Part shown: piece after piece, positions 8,862 through 17,805 of the stretch
How positions within the stretch are numbered: the first letter of the stretch is position 1
Layout of the letters: the number at the start of each line of letters is the position of its first letter
Source of the DNA: Glaciecola sp041380235
Lineage (GTDB): Bacteria > Pseudomonadota > Gammaproteobacteria > Enterobacterales > Alteromonadaceae
NCBI RefSeq assembly: GCF_041380235.1
Contig: NZ_JBGIYY010000001.1
Coordinates: 124,001 to 188,000 of the forward strand
Reading direction: 5' to 3'
DNA: 64,000 nt
The notes under the pieces: model-generated
Databases searched by the model: none
The model's input: only the letters and a program-made list of their open reading frames with translations
Told to the model about the DNA's origin: nothing
Program-made: the position numbers and the translations under genes

Positions 8862-11800
8862 ATGCTCACTTTGTTTGGCTCGTCAGCGCTTTCTACCTTT
8901 AACCAACAAAAACTGTTAAAGCAATTTAAGACAAGCGGCCTAGCCGTAACGAATATCACCGCAAGATATGTGCATTTTGTTGATTGTGCGCAGGAACTAG
9001 ATGCAAGTGCCTTTGAAATACTCTCGAAGCTGCTGACTTACGGCCCGGCCGATATGCACGATGATGACAAAATTGCCGACCTGATTGTGGTGCCGCGTCC
9101 AGGCACGATTTCACCATGGTCAAGCAAGGCAACTAACATCGCTCAAAATTGTAAGCTGACACAGGTTCGACGTATAGAGCGAGGTGTAGCGTATCATATC
9201 GAAATGGATGGAGCGCTTACTGATGAAGCTTTGAGTCTTATTTCCCCGCTTGTTCATGACCGTATGACGCAAACTATGCTCGCGTCTGTTGATGACGCAA
9301 GCGCGTTATTTGCTCACACCGAGGCAAAACCATTTAACCAAGTCGATGTATTGCAGCAGGGCAAAGCGGCTTTAGAGGCTGCCAATAATACATTAGGCCT
9401 GGCCCTTGCCGATGACGAAATTGATTACTTAGTAGAAAGCTTCATAAAGCTCGGGCGCAATCCTAATGACATAGAACTGTATATGTTTGCTCAAGCGAAT
9501 TCTGAGCATTGTCGCCACAAGATATTTAACGCTGATTGGACCATCGACGGCGAAGTTCAGCCAAAATCATTGTTTAAAATGATTAAAAACACTTTTGAAG
9601 TCACGCCTGAATTTGTCTCATCTGCATACAAAGATAATGCGGCGGTGATGGACGGATGGGAAGCCGGACGTTTTTATCCTGATCCTGACAGTCATCGCTA
9701 CAACTACTTTCATCAGCCTATCGACATACTTATGAAAGTCGAAACGCATAATCATCCAACGGCAATTTCACCCTTTCCAGGGGCCGCCACAGGCTCTGGC
9801 GGTGAAATTCGCGATGAAGGCGCAACTGGCAGAGGCTCAAAACCAAAAGCCGGCTTGGTTGGATTTACCGTATCTAATCTTAATCTACCGGATATGCCGC
9901 AGCCTTGGGAGCAAGCTTACGGGAAACCAGAGCGCATAGTCGATGCCTTAAATATTATGACGCATGGGCCGCTGGGCGGCGCAGCGTTTAATAACGAGTT
10001 TGGGCGGCCAAATATCCTTGGTTATTTCCGTACTTTCGAACAACGCGTCAATAGCTTTAATGGCGAAGAAGTGCGTGGCTATCACAAACCCATTATGCTG
10101 GCGGGTGGCTTAGGCAACATCAAACGCGACCACATCGAAAAAGGCGAAATCACGGTAGGTGCAAAACTCATTGCCCTAGGCGGCCCAGCCATGAATATTG
10201 GCTTGGGAGGCGGTGCGGCATCATCGGTTGCCTCTGGTCAAAGCAGTGCTGACTTAGACTTTGCTTCTGTACAGCGAGAAAACCCTGAAATGGAGCGTCG
10301 CTGCCAAGAGGTCATTGACCGCTGTTGGCAATTAGGTGACAACAATCCGATCCAGTTTATCCACGATGTAGGCGCCGGTGGTCTATCTAACGCCTTTCCT
10401 GAATTAGTTAATGACGGCGGTCGAGGCGGTATCTTTGAAATTAGAGATATTCACTGCGACGAACCCGGTCTTTCTCCTCTAGAAATTTGGTGCAATGAAT
10501 CTCAAGAGCGCTACGTAATGTCAGTCGCACCTGAAAATATGGCGGTGTTCAGCGAAATCTGCGCCCGCGAGCGGGCACCTTTTGCAGTGGTGGGCGAGGC
10601 AACTCGAGAGCAACACTTAACGCTAAGCGATCGCCTGTTTGGCAACAAACCTATCGATATGCCGCTGGATGTGTTGCTAGGTAAGCCACCTAAGATGCAT
10701 CGCGATGTAAAAAGTACGAGTGCCAAAGGTGATGACTTTGACGCACAATCCGTTAATACGTCTGAGGCGGCTGAACGTTTGTTGCAATTGCCGACGATTG
10801 CTGAAAAAACGTTTTTAATTACCATCGGCGACCGCAGTGTGACGGGGATGGTAGCCCGCGATCAGATGGTCGGCCCTTGGCAGGTGCCGGTGGCTGATGT
10901 GGCGGTAACGACCTCAGCCTTTGATTCCTATCAGGGTGAAGCCATGGCCATGGGTGAACGCACGCCGGTTGCACTGATTAATTACGGCGCATCCGCAAGG
11001 TTAGCGGTAGGCGAAACCCTTACGAATATTGCCGCAGCTAATATTGGTGATATTAAACGTATTAAATTGTCTGCCAATTGGATGGCAGCGGCGGGTCACC
11101 CGGGTGAAGATGCCGGCCTCTATGAAGCAGTCAAGGCCATTGGCGAAGAGCTTTGTCCTGCGCTAGGCATTGCTATTCCCGTAGGCAAAGACTCAATGTC
11201 GATGAAAACTGCCTGGCAAGATAGCAGCAGTGGCAGTGCAGAACATAAATCGGTGACCTCTCCTTTGTCATTAGTGATCACCGGTTTTGCTGCGGTGAAA
11301 GACGTACGCAAGACCTTAACGCCAGAATTAAACACGCAAAGCCAAGGTAAGCTTTATCTACTGGATGTCTCCAGAGGTAAACAACGCATGGGCGGCTCTT
11401 GCTTGGCTCAGGTATATAACGCCATTGGTAATCAAGCACCTGATGTAGATAGTGCAGAGGATTTACTCGGGTTTTTCAACGCGGTGCAAAAAATGTCTCA
11501 GCAGGGCTTGTTGGATGCTTACCACGATCGCTCTGATGGCGGTCTTTTTACTACCTTGGTTGAAATGGCCTTTGCCGGTAAAACAGGCATTAGCGCAGAT
11601 ATTTCTGCACTGGGTCAACACAACAATGCGGCACTGTTCAACGAGGAGCTAGGGGCGGTCTTGCAAATCAGCGACGCTCATATTGAAGCGGCTAAAAGTA
11701 TCCTGTATGAATACAATTTATTGGCGTGTTTGACTCAAGTGGCCACGTTAAACAATAGCGACACTATAGAATTCACTTGTAATGGTAAGACCATTTTAAA

Positions 11801-12764
11801 GCAGTCGCGTGTTCATTACAGAATCTTATGGGCATCGACTACTCGCGCGATGCAAACATTGCGTGACAATCCGGAATGTGCAGAGCAAGAGCATCAAGCG
11901 AAACAAGATGCGAGGGATCCTGGCCTGCATGCAAAACTAAGTTTTGACATCAACGAAGATGTGGCGGCCCCCTTTATTATTAAAGGTGTAAAACCAAAGT
12001 TGGCGGTGCTAAGAGAGCAGGGCGTTAACTCCCATGTGGAAATGGCAGCCGCGTTTCATCGAGCGGGTTTTGAAGCAGTTGATGTGCACATGAGTGATTT
12101 AGTAAGCGGTGCTAAGTCTCTAGCAGAGTTTAACGGCTTGGTTGCCTGTGGAGGGTTTAGCTACGGCGACGTATTAGGCGCAGGCGAGGGATGGGCAAAA
12201 ACTATTCTGTATCGTGAAGCCCTTAGAGCCCAGTTCGCTGAGTTTTTTGAGCGTAAGTCGACCTTTTCGTTAGGTGTGTGCAATGGCTGTCAAATGCTTT
12301 CAAACGTTAAATCATTGATACCGGGCGCGCAAAACTGGCCGCATTTTGTCAACAATGCCTCTGAGCGTTTTGAGGCCCGTGTAGCGATGGTTGAAGTCGT
12401 GGAATCACCCTCTATTTTCTTTGCTGATATGCAGGGCTCAAGGATGCCAATTGCGGTATCTCATGGTGAGGGGCGTGCCGAGTTTACAAAAGATTCACAG
12501 CTATCCAGTTTACAAAAAAACCAGCAAGTCGCACTTCGCTTTGTCGATAATTACGGTAAGGTCACTGAGCGTTATCCTGCTAATCCCAATGGCTCTGCTA
12601 TGGGCATCACAGGACTAAGCTCCGAAGACGGCCGTGCGATGATCATGATGCCTCACCCAGAGCGTGTATTTAGAGCCGTTACTAACTCATGGCGGCCAAC
12701 AGAATGGCAAGAAGACAGCCCATGGATGCGTATGTTTAGGAATGCGCGCAAGTATTTAGGCTAA
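8862..12764 (+). CDS. purL: Phosphoribosylformylglycinamidine synthase
   Basis: 1300 residues, matching the large single-chain gammaproteobacterial PurL (E. coli 1295). It converts FGAR, glutamine and ATP to FGAM, the fourth step of de novo purine synthesis. Domain order: N-terminal PurS-like part, two AIRS-type ATP domains (KVETHNHPTAISP, GAATGSGGEIRDEG, DVGAGGLSNA), and a C-terminal glutamine amidotransferase with the nucleophile in GVCNGCQM and a catalytic His in MMPHPERVFR. I chose ATG 8862 because it aligns with the E. coli start; the frame is open from TTG 8835. It is transcribed alone. Confidence 0.98.
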   Translation: MLTLFGSSALSTFNQQKLLKQFKTSGLAVTNITARYVHFVDCAQELDASAFEILSKLLTYGPADMHDDDKIADLIVVPRPGTISPWSSKATNIAQNCKLTQVRRIERGVAYHIEMDGALTDEALSLISPLVHDRMTQTMLASVDDASALFAHTEAKPFNQVDVLQQGKAALEAANNTLGLALADDEIDYLVESFIKLGRNPNDIELYMFAQANSEHCRHKIFNADWTIDGEVQPKSLFKMIKNTFEVTPEFVSSAYKDNAAVMDGWEAGRFYPDPDSHRYNYFHQPIDILMKVETHNHPTAISPFPGAATGSGGEIRDEGATGRGSKPKAGLVGFTVSNLNLPDMPQPWEQAYGKPERIVDALNIMTHGPLGGAAFNNEFGRPNILGYFRTFEQRVNSFNGEEVRGYHKPIMLAGGLGNIKRDHIEKGEITVGAKLIALGGPAMNIGLGGGAASSVASGQSSADLDFASVQRENPEMERRCQEVIDRCWQLGDNNPIQFIHDVGAGGLSNAFPELVNDGGRGGIFEIRDIHCDEPGLSPLEIWCNESQERYVMSVAPENMAVFSEICARERAPFAVVGEATREQHLTLSDRLFGNKPIDMPLDVLLGKPPKMHRDVKSTSAKGDDFDAQSVNTSEAAERLLQLPTIAEKTFLITIGDRSVTGMVARDQMVGPWQVPVADVAVTTSAFDSYQGEAMAMGERTPVALINYGASARLAVGETLTNIAAANIGDIKRIKLSANWMAAAGHPGEDAGLYEAVKAIGEELCPALGIAIPVGKDSMSMKTAWQDSSSGSAEHKSVTSPLSLVITGFAAVKDVRKTLTPELNTQSQGKLYLLDVSRGKQRMGGSCLAQVYNAIGNQAPDVDSAEDLLGFFNAVQKMSQQGLLDAYHDRSDGGLFTTLVEMAFAGKTGISADISALGQHNNAALFNEELGAVLQISDAHIEAAKSILYEYNLLACLTQVATLNNSDTIEFTCNGKTILKQSRVHYRILWASTTRAMQTLRDNPECAEQEHQAKQDARDPGLHAKLSFDINEDVAAPFIIKGVKPKLAVLREQGVNSHVEMAAAFHRAGFEAVDVHMSDLVSGAKSLAEFNGLVACGGFSYGDVLGAGEGWAKTILYREALRAQFAEFFERKSTFSLGVCNGCQMLSNVKSLIPGAQNWPHFVNNASERFEARVAMVEVVESPSIFFADMQGSRMPIAVSHGEGRAEFTKDSQLSSLQKNQQVALRFVDNYGKVTERYPANPNGSAMGITGLSSEDGRAMIMMPHPERVFRAVTNSWRPTEWQEDSPWMRMFRNARKYLG

Positions 12765-12935
12765 TTCGCAGTCCAGTAGTCTATGTGCTAGATTTAACTT
12801 ATACTCAAAGAGAAGCGATTTCGACAATACGGTTTTTTATGACTGTCTATGAGGTGATTGTTAAACACCAAATTGCGAGCTAAAGTACAGATAAAAAGGT
12901 CACTCTAATACCGTAGATGCGTCGCTTAGCTATGT

Positions 12936-12955
12936 AAATGAAATGAAATGAAATG
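12936..12955 (+). repeat. Pentanucleotide tandem repeat (AAATG)x4
   Basis: Four exact copies of AAATG abut the presumed start of the TMEM175-like gene. The ATGs inside the first three units are each followed directly by AAA TGA and encode only Met-Lys-stop; the last ATG opens a four-codon frame. The repeat is therefore not coding, but it sits where the ribosome would bind. Confidence 0.85.
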
Positions 12956-12956
12956 A

Positions 12957-13754
12957 GTGAGTATTGATAAAGCGCATAAAGGAGCGATTAAGCACGCCAT
13001 GCATAAAGAAATAGTATCAGACATGCATTGGACCGATGCAGACCTTGCCGCGCTTGCGGTAGAAGACGGCTTTCGTATGCGAGGGCTTGAAACTACTCGT
13101 TTAGACACACTTATTGACGCTGCCTTTGCTTTTGTGCTGTCTATTTTGGTGATATCTCAAAGCGGTATACCAGAGACCTACGAGCAGCTTATTACGGGAA
13201 TTAAAAGCATTCCTGCATTGGCAATGAGCTTTTGGGTGTTGATGCTTTTTTGGTTGGCTCACCGAGAATGGAGTCGCCGCTTTGGCATTGAAAGCCGACA
13301 AAGCATTTATATCAGCGTAAGTTTGGTGTTTGCACTGCTAATTTATGTTTATCCTCTTCGATTGTTATTTGAGTCCATGTTTCATGGTTTGAGCAATGGT
13401 TTTTTTCCACAAAGCTTTGCGATTCAAACTGAGGCACAACTACGCGGTTTTTTCGTCTTTTATTCATGTGGATATTTAGTGATGGCGGCGCTTTTAGCGG
13501 CTTTGCAAAATTCAGCGCTAAGAAGATGCGATAGTTTAGGGCTAAGTAAATATGAATACTGGGATACCAAAGCGGCACTTTTTTACTGGCTGCTCTCAGG
13601 AGCCGTTGCCATTGTTGCTTTAGTGTTGGCCATCACCATACCCATCAGCTACATTGGTTTAGCCGGTTATATCTATTTTAGCATTTTCATTTTGTTAATG
13701 GTGCGCGTGAAACTCTCAAAAAATGCCCGCAAAACGATGCTTTTGCCAAAATGA
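12957..13754 (+). CDS. TMEM175/DUF1211-family membrane protein (putative K+ channel)
   Basis: 265 residues with about five or six hydrophobic segments. Near residue 45 it reads RLDTLIDAAFAFVLSILV, a variant of the first-helix R...FSDxxFA signature of TMEM175 proteins, which form K+-selective leak channels as tetramers of six-helix subunits. A later helix includes FWLAHREWSRRF. The GTG at 12957 opens the frame, directly after an AAATG repeat. ATG 12999 is an alternative start, with AAGGAG 15 bases upstream, which is rather far. The FSD serine is not conserved here, so channel function is inferred. Confidence 0.7.
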   Translation: MSIDKAHKGAIKHAMHKEIVSDMHWTDADLAALAVEDGFRMRGLETTRLDTLIDAAFAFVLSILVISQSGIPETYEQLITGIKSIPALAMSFWVLMLFWLAHREWSRRFGIESRQSIYISVSLVFALLIYVYPLRLLFESMFHGLSNGFFPQSFAIQTEAQLRGFFVFYSCGYLVMAALLAALQNSALRRCDSLGLSKYEYWDTKAALFYWLLSGAVAIVALVLAITIPISYIGLAGYIYFSIFILLMVRVKLSKNARKTMLLPK

Positions 13755-14000
13755 CACTGCTCGCGAATAGTCTGTATTTGTTTGGTGTTTTTAGCTTCAA
13801 ATGCGCTGCTTTTAATGACGCTTTGTCAACAAAATCAAGCGCTATTGTATAGAGCAAAGAGATGGCTCGTTCTGCCTTTCGTCATTTTATCTTAACGATA
13901 CTCAGCGTATTAGGTGTTCTCATCTAAGTTCATAAACGATAGGGCGCCCACAGTGTGATTTTACATCGCCTTTACATACACGTCAGAGAATAAAACTGGT

Positions 14001-14026
14001 TTGCTACCGCATTATTTTTGTAGCAA
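14001..14026 (-). terminator. Possible terminator after the 725-aa secreted protein gene
   Basis: TTGCTAC (14001-14007) pairs with GTAGCAA (14020-14026) across a 12-base loop, 11 bases beyond the minus-strand stop at 14037. The following minus-strand bases contain only TTTT, so termination strength is doubtful. Confidence 0.35.
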
Positions 14027-14036
14027 TTGATAAAAC

Positions 14037-16214
14037 TTAAAGAAACGAACTTCGCTCCAAAAACGGCTCTTGATCGCGACTTTCTTTTTGTTTGTCATAA
14101 ATACCTAGCATACCTTTTTCTAACTGCATGATTTGTGGACTGTCACAAGAGAATGTCTCCATCGTTTGTTCCAGCCCTTGCAGTATCTGCACCATAGATG
14201 GGTGTGACATCATGTTGGCGATATTGCTGAGTTTTCTTGAGGGGCCAGTTTGACCACAAATTTCGTTACACATAGACACCAGCGGCTGCGGTATCTGATA
14301 GTCACTGTAAAGCGCAACACTATCGTGTTTTTCAACAGTATTGCCGAGGCCATCTACAATTGAATAGGCCTTGGTGTCAGAACGAATACTTATTTTTCGG
14401 AGCTCTCGTGAACAAGATGGATACTTCTGTTCAAACAAGTGCAAATAATATTCTGCGAAATACGGAAATAAGTTAAGTTGATTGTCTTTGGCGGTCTTAA
14501 ATCCCATTTCTTTTAATATCGTATTGGTAAGAAAAATGTGGTCTTTGTAACGCTCTCCTATTTGCTGTGTGTATTGCGCGTTGCTTTTAGTAAATGAGGA
14601 ATAACTATTTTCGTAAATTGGAATAATAAAGCTTGCTGCAGGGAAATTACAAAAATCCTCCGTTATACATTTTTCACTATAAGCTCTAACGCGCGGCTGC
14701 GGGGTTACCAAAGATGCATTGGGGGCAAGTTCTTTGAATAAGCTGATTGCGGCTTGTTCGCTGTGAGTGATGAAAATTTGATTGGCTTTTACACTTGGTG
14801 CATGTTCAACGCAGGTCGCTCTGCCAAACTCTCCTAACAGGCGGGGGCAAACGGTATAATTTTGCGGAAACGTTGCGGCCAAGGTTAACACAGCGGCTCC
14901 TATTCTTTGTGAAGCGCCTAGCGCTGGTTCAAAAAACGCTTCAACTTGTTCGCTCACATCTATAAACACGTCTCCCTTGTGATAATCCTTATATTTGGAA
15001 GCGGTAAACGCTTTCTGGGTTTTATCTAGCCACATTATCGTGCGGCTTTCATCATCAACAGTAAATAAGCTCTGGTCACCGTATAGCCTAATCGACTGTT
15101 GTGCCTGCGTTCTATGCTTTACAGCGCGAATCACATCAATGCCCGTTGCCTCAACAATAAAGATATCTTTTTGTTTGGATATCAACCATTTATTATCAAT
15201 CGGCGGCACTGATATTTGTAGGTACTTATTGATTAGTCCAAGGCTATTAGCAGCAATATAAGCATCAACAATTGCGCAAGCTTTATTGCCAATATATTCA
15301 TGTTCAGAGCTAATATTTAGGTTATGCCACTGCTCTTCATTCAGTAAATTTTGGTCAGACTGCGCTACTTTATGTTCGCTGTACCCTGCGTCTGAAATCT
15401 TTTTGATGCGTAGGTACTGTGTCTCCTCTGCTTTAAATGCGGCTACCGCTTCAATATCGTTTGTTGCTAAGGCAGTTTTAGTCTGTGTGAATAGCTGACC
15501 ACAATTACGTGGAAAGACCGATACTGCCTCCTCGAAGCTAAGGGTTTTAATGGGATCGTTGAGCAAAGCAAGCTCAAGATAATGCGGAGGTTTATCAATC
15601 CTCGCGGTTTCATTTGGTATAAACTTTTGCAAGTAACCTTGCATTCGTTCGGACATTTTGGCACGTTTTGCAATGCCACTCTTATAGTCGGCTTTACGAG
15701 TTTTAAAATTGTTCCTAGACACTACAAGAGAAAGGTTTTGAGCATCACCAGAGACTATAAACATGGAAATACTCAGTTTTTTTCGACGCTCTAACAATCC
15801 GACATTCACACAAGCTTGCGCAGAGCCTACAAGTTCGGCTTGCATCGAGGTCAACACAGGCTCTTTATTATGTAAGGTCGGTAAATTAAATTTTTTCATT
15901 GTCTGTTGCGTGTGCTCACCTAGATACGCTGTACCGCCTCGCAAGCCGAATACGCAACCTTCGTTACCAATCGAGATAAATCCACCGATACTGGCCATTT
16001 TCACCAAGCCTTTTTCATTAAACCAAAGCGTGAGTTCAACATCTATTGGCTGATTTAATGAAACCGTACCGGTATAGCTGCCCACGACCTGCTGCATAGA
16101 TTTGAGCTGTGTTTTTGTGTATTCGCTCATTTGGGCAATACTGCTAGGGGGAGTTACCAACATTAGTGTAGTGAGCAGCGCACACACTAATATATTCAAT
16201 GGCAGGGACTTCAT
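14037..16214 (-). CDS. Large secreted protein of unknown function (725 aa)
   Basis: 725 residues from ATG 16214, chosen because AAGGAAG lies about 6 bases upstream and the first 28 residues then form a clean Sec signal peptide (MKSLPLNILVCALLTTLML...SIAQ). I recognise no domain in the rest. Visible traits are an early segment suggestive of small beta strands (VVGSYTGTVSLNQPIDVELTLWF, about 40-65), many scattered cysteines in the second half (for example KCITEDFC and CNEICGQTG) that would suit disulfides outside the cytoplasm, and a non-repetitive C-terminus. It is monocistronic and converges with the TMEM175-like gene. Its job is unknown. Confidence 0.75.
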   Translation of the reverse strand: MKSLPLNILVCALLTTLMLVTPPSSIAQMSEYTKTQLKSMQQVVGSYTGTVSLNQPIDVELTLWFNEKGLVKMASIGGFISIGNEGCVFGLRGGTAYLGEHTQQTMKKFNLPTLHNKEPVLTSMQAELVGSAQACVNVGLLERRKKLSISMFIVSGDAQNLSLVVSRNNFKTRKADYKSGIAKRAKMSERMQGYLQKFIPNETARIDKPPHYLELALLNDPIKTLSFEEAVSVFPRNCGQLFTQTKTALATNDIEAVAAFKAEETQYLRIKKISDAGYSEHKVAQSDQNLLNEEQWHNLNISSEHEYIGNKACAIVDAYIAANSLGLINKYLQISVPPIDNKWLISKQKDIFIVEATGIDVIRAVKHRTQAQQSIRLYGDQSLFTVDDESRTIMWLDKTQKAFTASKYKDYHKGDVFIDVSEQVEAFFEPALGASQRIGAAVLTLAATFPQNYTVCPRLLGEFGRATCVEHAPSVKANQIFITHSEQAAISLFKELAPNASLVTPQPRVRAYSEKCITEDFCNFPAASFIIPIYENSYSSFTKSNAQYTQQIGERYKDHIFLTNTILKEMGFKTAKDNQLNLFPYFAEYYLHLFEQKYPSCSRELRKISIRSDTKAYSIVDGLGNTVEKHDSVALYSDYQIPQPLVSMCNEICGQTGPSRKLSNIANMMSHPSMVQILQGLEQTMETFSCDSPQIMQLEKGMLGIYDKQKESRDQEPFLERSSFL

Positions 16215-16362
16215 GCCGTCTTCCTTGGTCAATATTCATACAATGACAGTACAATAGTAAAATTAATGAGTCAACTGGATGGCCGGGTCATTAATTATTG
16301 TTTGAATATACACAGTCCACTCTTACACGTTTCGGTGTTTGGTGTCACGTATGCAGCTCTTT

Positions 16363-16389
16363 AGATTGAAATACTATTTATTTCAATCT
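16363..16389. repeat. Perfect 11-bp inverted repeat (hairpin)
   Basis: AGATTGAAATA (16363-16373) and its exact complement TATTTCAATCT (16379-16389) flank a 5-base loop. It sits 48 bases beyond the stop of the small lipoprotein ORF. There is no T tract on either side, so it may be an RNA stabiliser or a weak terminator rather than a standard terminator. Confidence 0.6.
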
Positions 16390-16436
16390 ATATGCCTGTA
16401 CCGTGTTAAACTAGCTTACTCTTTGCATCTGCGTGT

Positions 16437-16538
16437 TCAAACTTCCTCAAGAACGACATATGTGTCGTTACTATCAGAGTTGCATGCACTTAGCAATACA
16501 ATGCATGCAACACTTAAGAGCGTGGTTTTAAATTTCAT
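16437..16538 (-). CDS. Very small putative lipoprotein (33 aa)
   Basis: A minus-strand ORF of 33 residues starts MKFKTTLLSVACIVLLSAC, a lipoprotein signal peptide with a good LSAC lipobox. The predicted mature peptide is only about 15 residues, beginning CNSDSND and ending VVLEEV. A GAGAA Shine-Dalgarno lies before ATG 16538. It is entericidin-sized but not recognisably related. It occupies the otherwise empty gap between the large secreted protein and the Smr gene. Confidence 0.55.
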   Translation of the reverse strand: MKFKTTLLSVACIVLLSACNSDSNDTYVVLEEV

Positions 16539-16714
16539 GATTTTCTCTTATGGTTATTAAATGACACACCAATGTACGCCGCCGGACCTGCAGAAATTGC
16601 AATGAGCGATGAATAAAATACTGTGGGTGCTAAGAACGTTGTTTAGATACGTTTCAAAGGGGTTGCTACTTGAGCGACAGCGATATCTAGAGGCTTGACC
16701 GCGTTCATGATGTT

Positions 16715-17299
16715 TTAGAAGCGCTTTTGATGTTGCTCGCGATTAATTTGCTTTTGATTAGGGTGTTTTTTTAATAACACATAAACCGCACCTAAGCCCC
16801 CGTGCTGCTTAAGGGCAGTATGAAAGGCAATCACCATGTTCATTTCTCGTAGCCACTGGTTAACATAACTTTTCATAAAGCCCGGAAAAGGTTTGCTATT
16901 CATGCCTATACCGTGGTCGATTAAAATGCATCGTATCCCACGCTCATGGCAGGCTTTCAGGGTATCGTAAATGCTAAAACGCGCATCGTCAAAACTTAGG
17001 TGTTTGAGCACTAAACGTGAATCGATATCATATTTTCCTAAACGCAGATTTTTATAAACCCCGTCTTGAATACCGTCTTGTTTGTAGGTGATAAAATCAT
17101 AAGGGTCAATGGGCTTAACATATTCGACACTGAGGCCGTTGTCATCGAGGGCAACTTGTTTCTCAAGGGCTTCTCGTTTCAGTCTTTGTGCAAGGGTTTC
17201 AGCCCCTTTGCTTGGCAAAGGAGCTTTGTTAATAGCGCTTAGAGGCTTTACGTCCTGCATTTCATCCATAAATGATGCATCGCTGATGCTTTTGCTCAT
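16715..17299 (-). CDS. Smr-domain protein (SmrA/YdaL-like)
   Basis: 194 residues. The last roughly 95 residues are an Smr domain, recognised by the spaced pattern DHGIG (usually HGKG), VNQWL, then AFHTALKQHGGLGAVYVLL. Smr proteins bind or nick nucleic acids; the SmrA group in E. coli has reported endonuclease activity. The canonical LDLHG motif is replaced here by YDIDSRLVL, so catalysis may differ. The N-terminal 90 residues are charged and probably flexible. It stands alone, with ordinary genes on either side. Confidence 0.85.
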   Translation of the reverse strand: MSKSISDASFMDEMQDVKPLSAINKAPLPSKGAETLAQRLKREALEKQVALDDNGLSVEYVKPIDPYDFITYKQDGIQDGVYKNLRLGKYDIDSRLVLKHLSFDDARFSIYDTLKACHERGIRCILIDHGIGMNSKPFPGFMKSYVNQWLREMNMVIAFHTALKQHGGLGAVYVLLKKHPNQKQINREQHQKRF

Positions 17300-17805
17300 A
17301 CTGCCTCCTAAAGCAAATCGTAAGCCTGTTTAATGCTTTCTTATACGGTAAAACCTTGCTTTTTGATTACATTATCATTCGCTGATGCTCAGTCTCAAAG
17401 CAACTAAAGCAAACAAGGTTTTGCGCAGTGCTGCGCTATTACTAAACTCGCCCATTACTGACAAGAATATCAGAGCACCGCCACTGTAGGCTGCTGAGCA
17501 AGCGACACTGTTTGATGATCCTGCCATCTAAAGGGACTTTGACTTTGGTGCGTGGCATAAAAGAAACATCATGATGCTTGAATATTCCATATTCTGAGGC
17601 AAGGCGCTTAGCATCTCACTATCCAGATTTTACTACTAATGCAAATAATACTGAGCTCGAAATAGTCGTTTTCGGCACATTTTGCACAATCTGACAACAT
17701 AGATAGAAGAGATGAACATAGCATTTTTTAAGCAATTGAAGGCTGGGTTTGCTTGGATGTTTTAAAGCTCAAAAATATCAAACTTATTATTGTCTGAAAA
17801 TTAGC
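17300..17805. other. Gap of about 500 bp; possible gene remnant
   Basis: No convincing gene. On the minus strand about 17442-17612 stays open for 56 codons with a plausible amino-acid mix (segments such as FMPRTKVKVPLDG), but it starts right after a stop and has no ribosome site. It may be the tail of a decayed gene. The rest shows no repeats, RNAs or clear promoters. Confidence 0.3.

Noticed and set aside
13858..13926. A 21-codon hydrophobic ORF (MARSAFRHFILTILSVLGVLI) after the TMEM175-like gene.
   Set aside because: The purine-rich sequence touches the ATG, so spacing is wrong, and the peptide is too short to judge.
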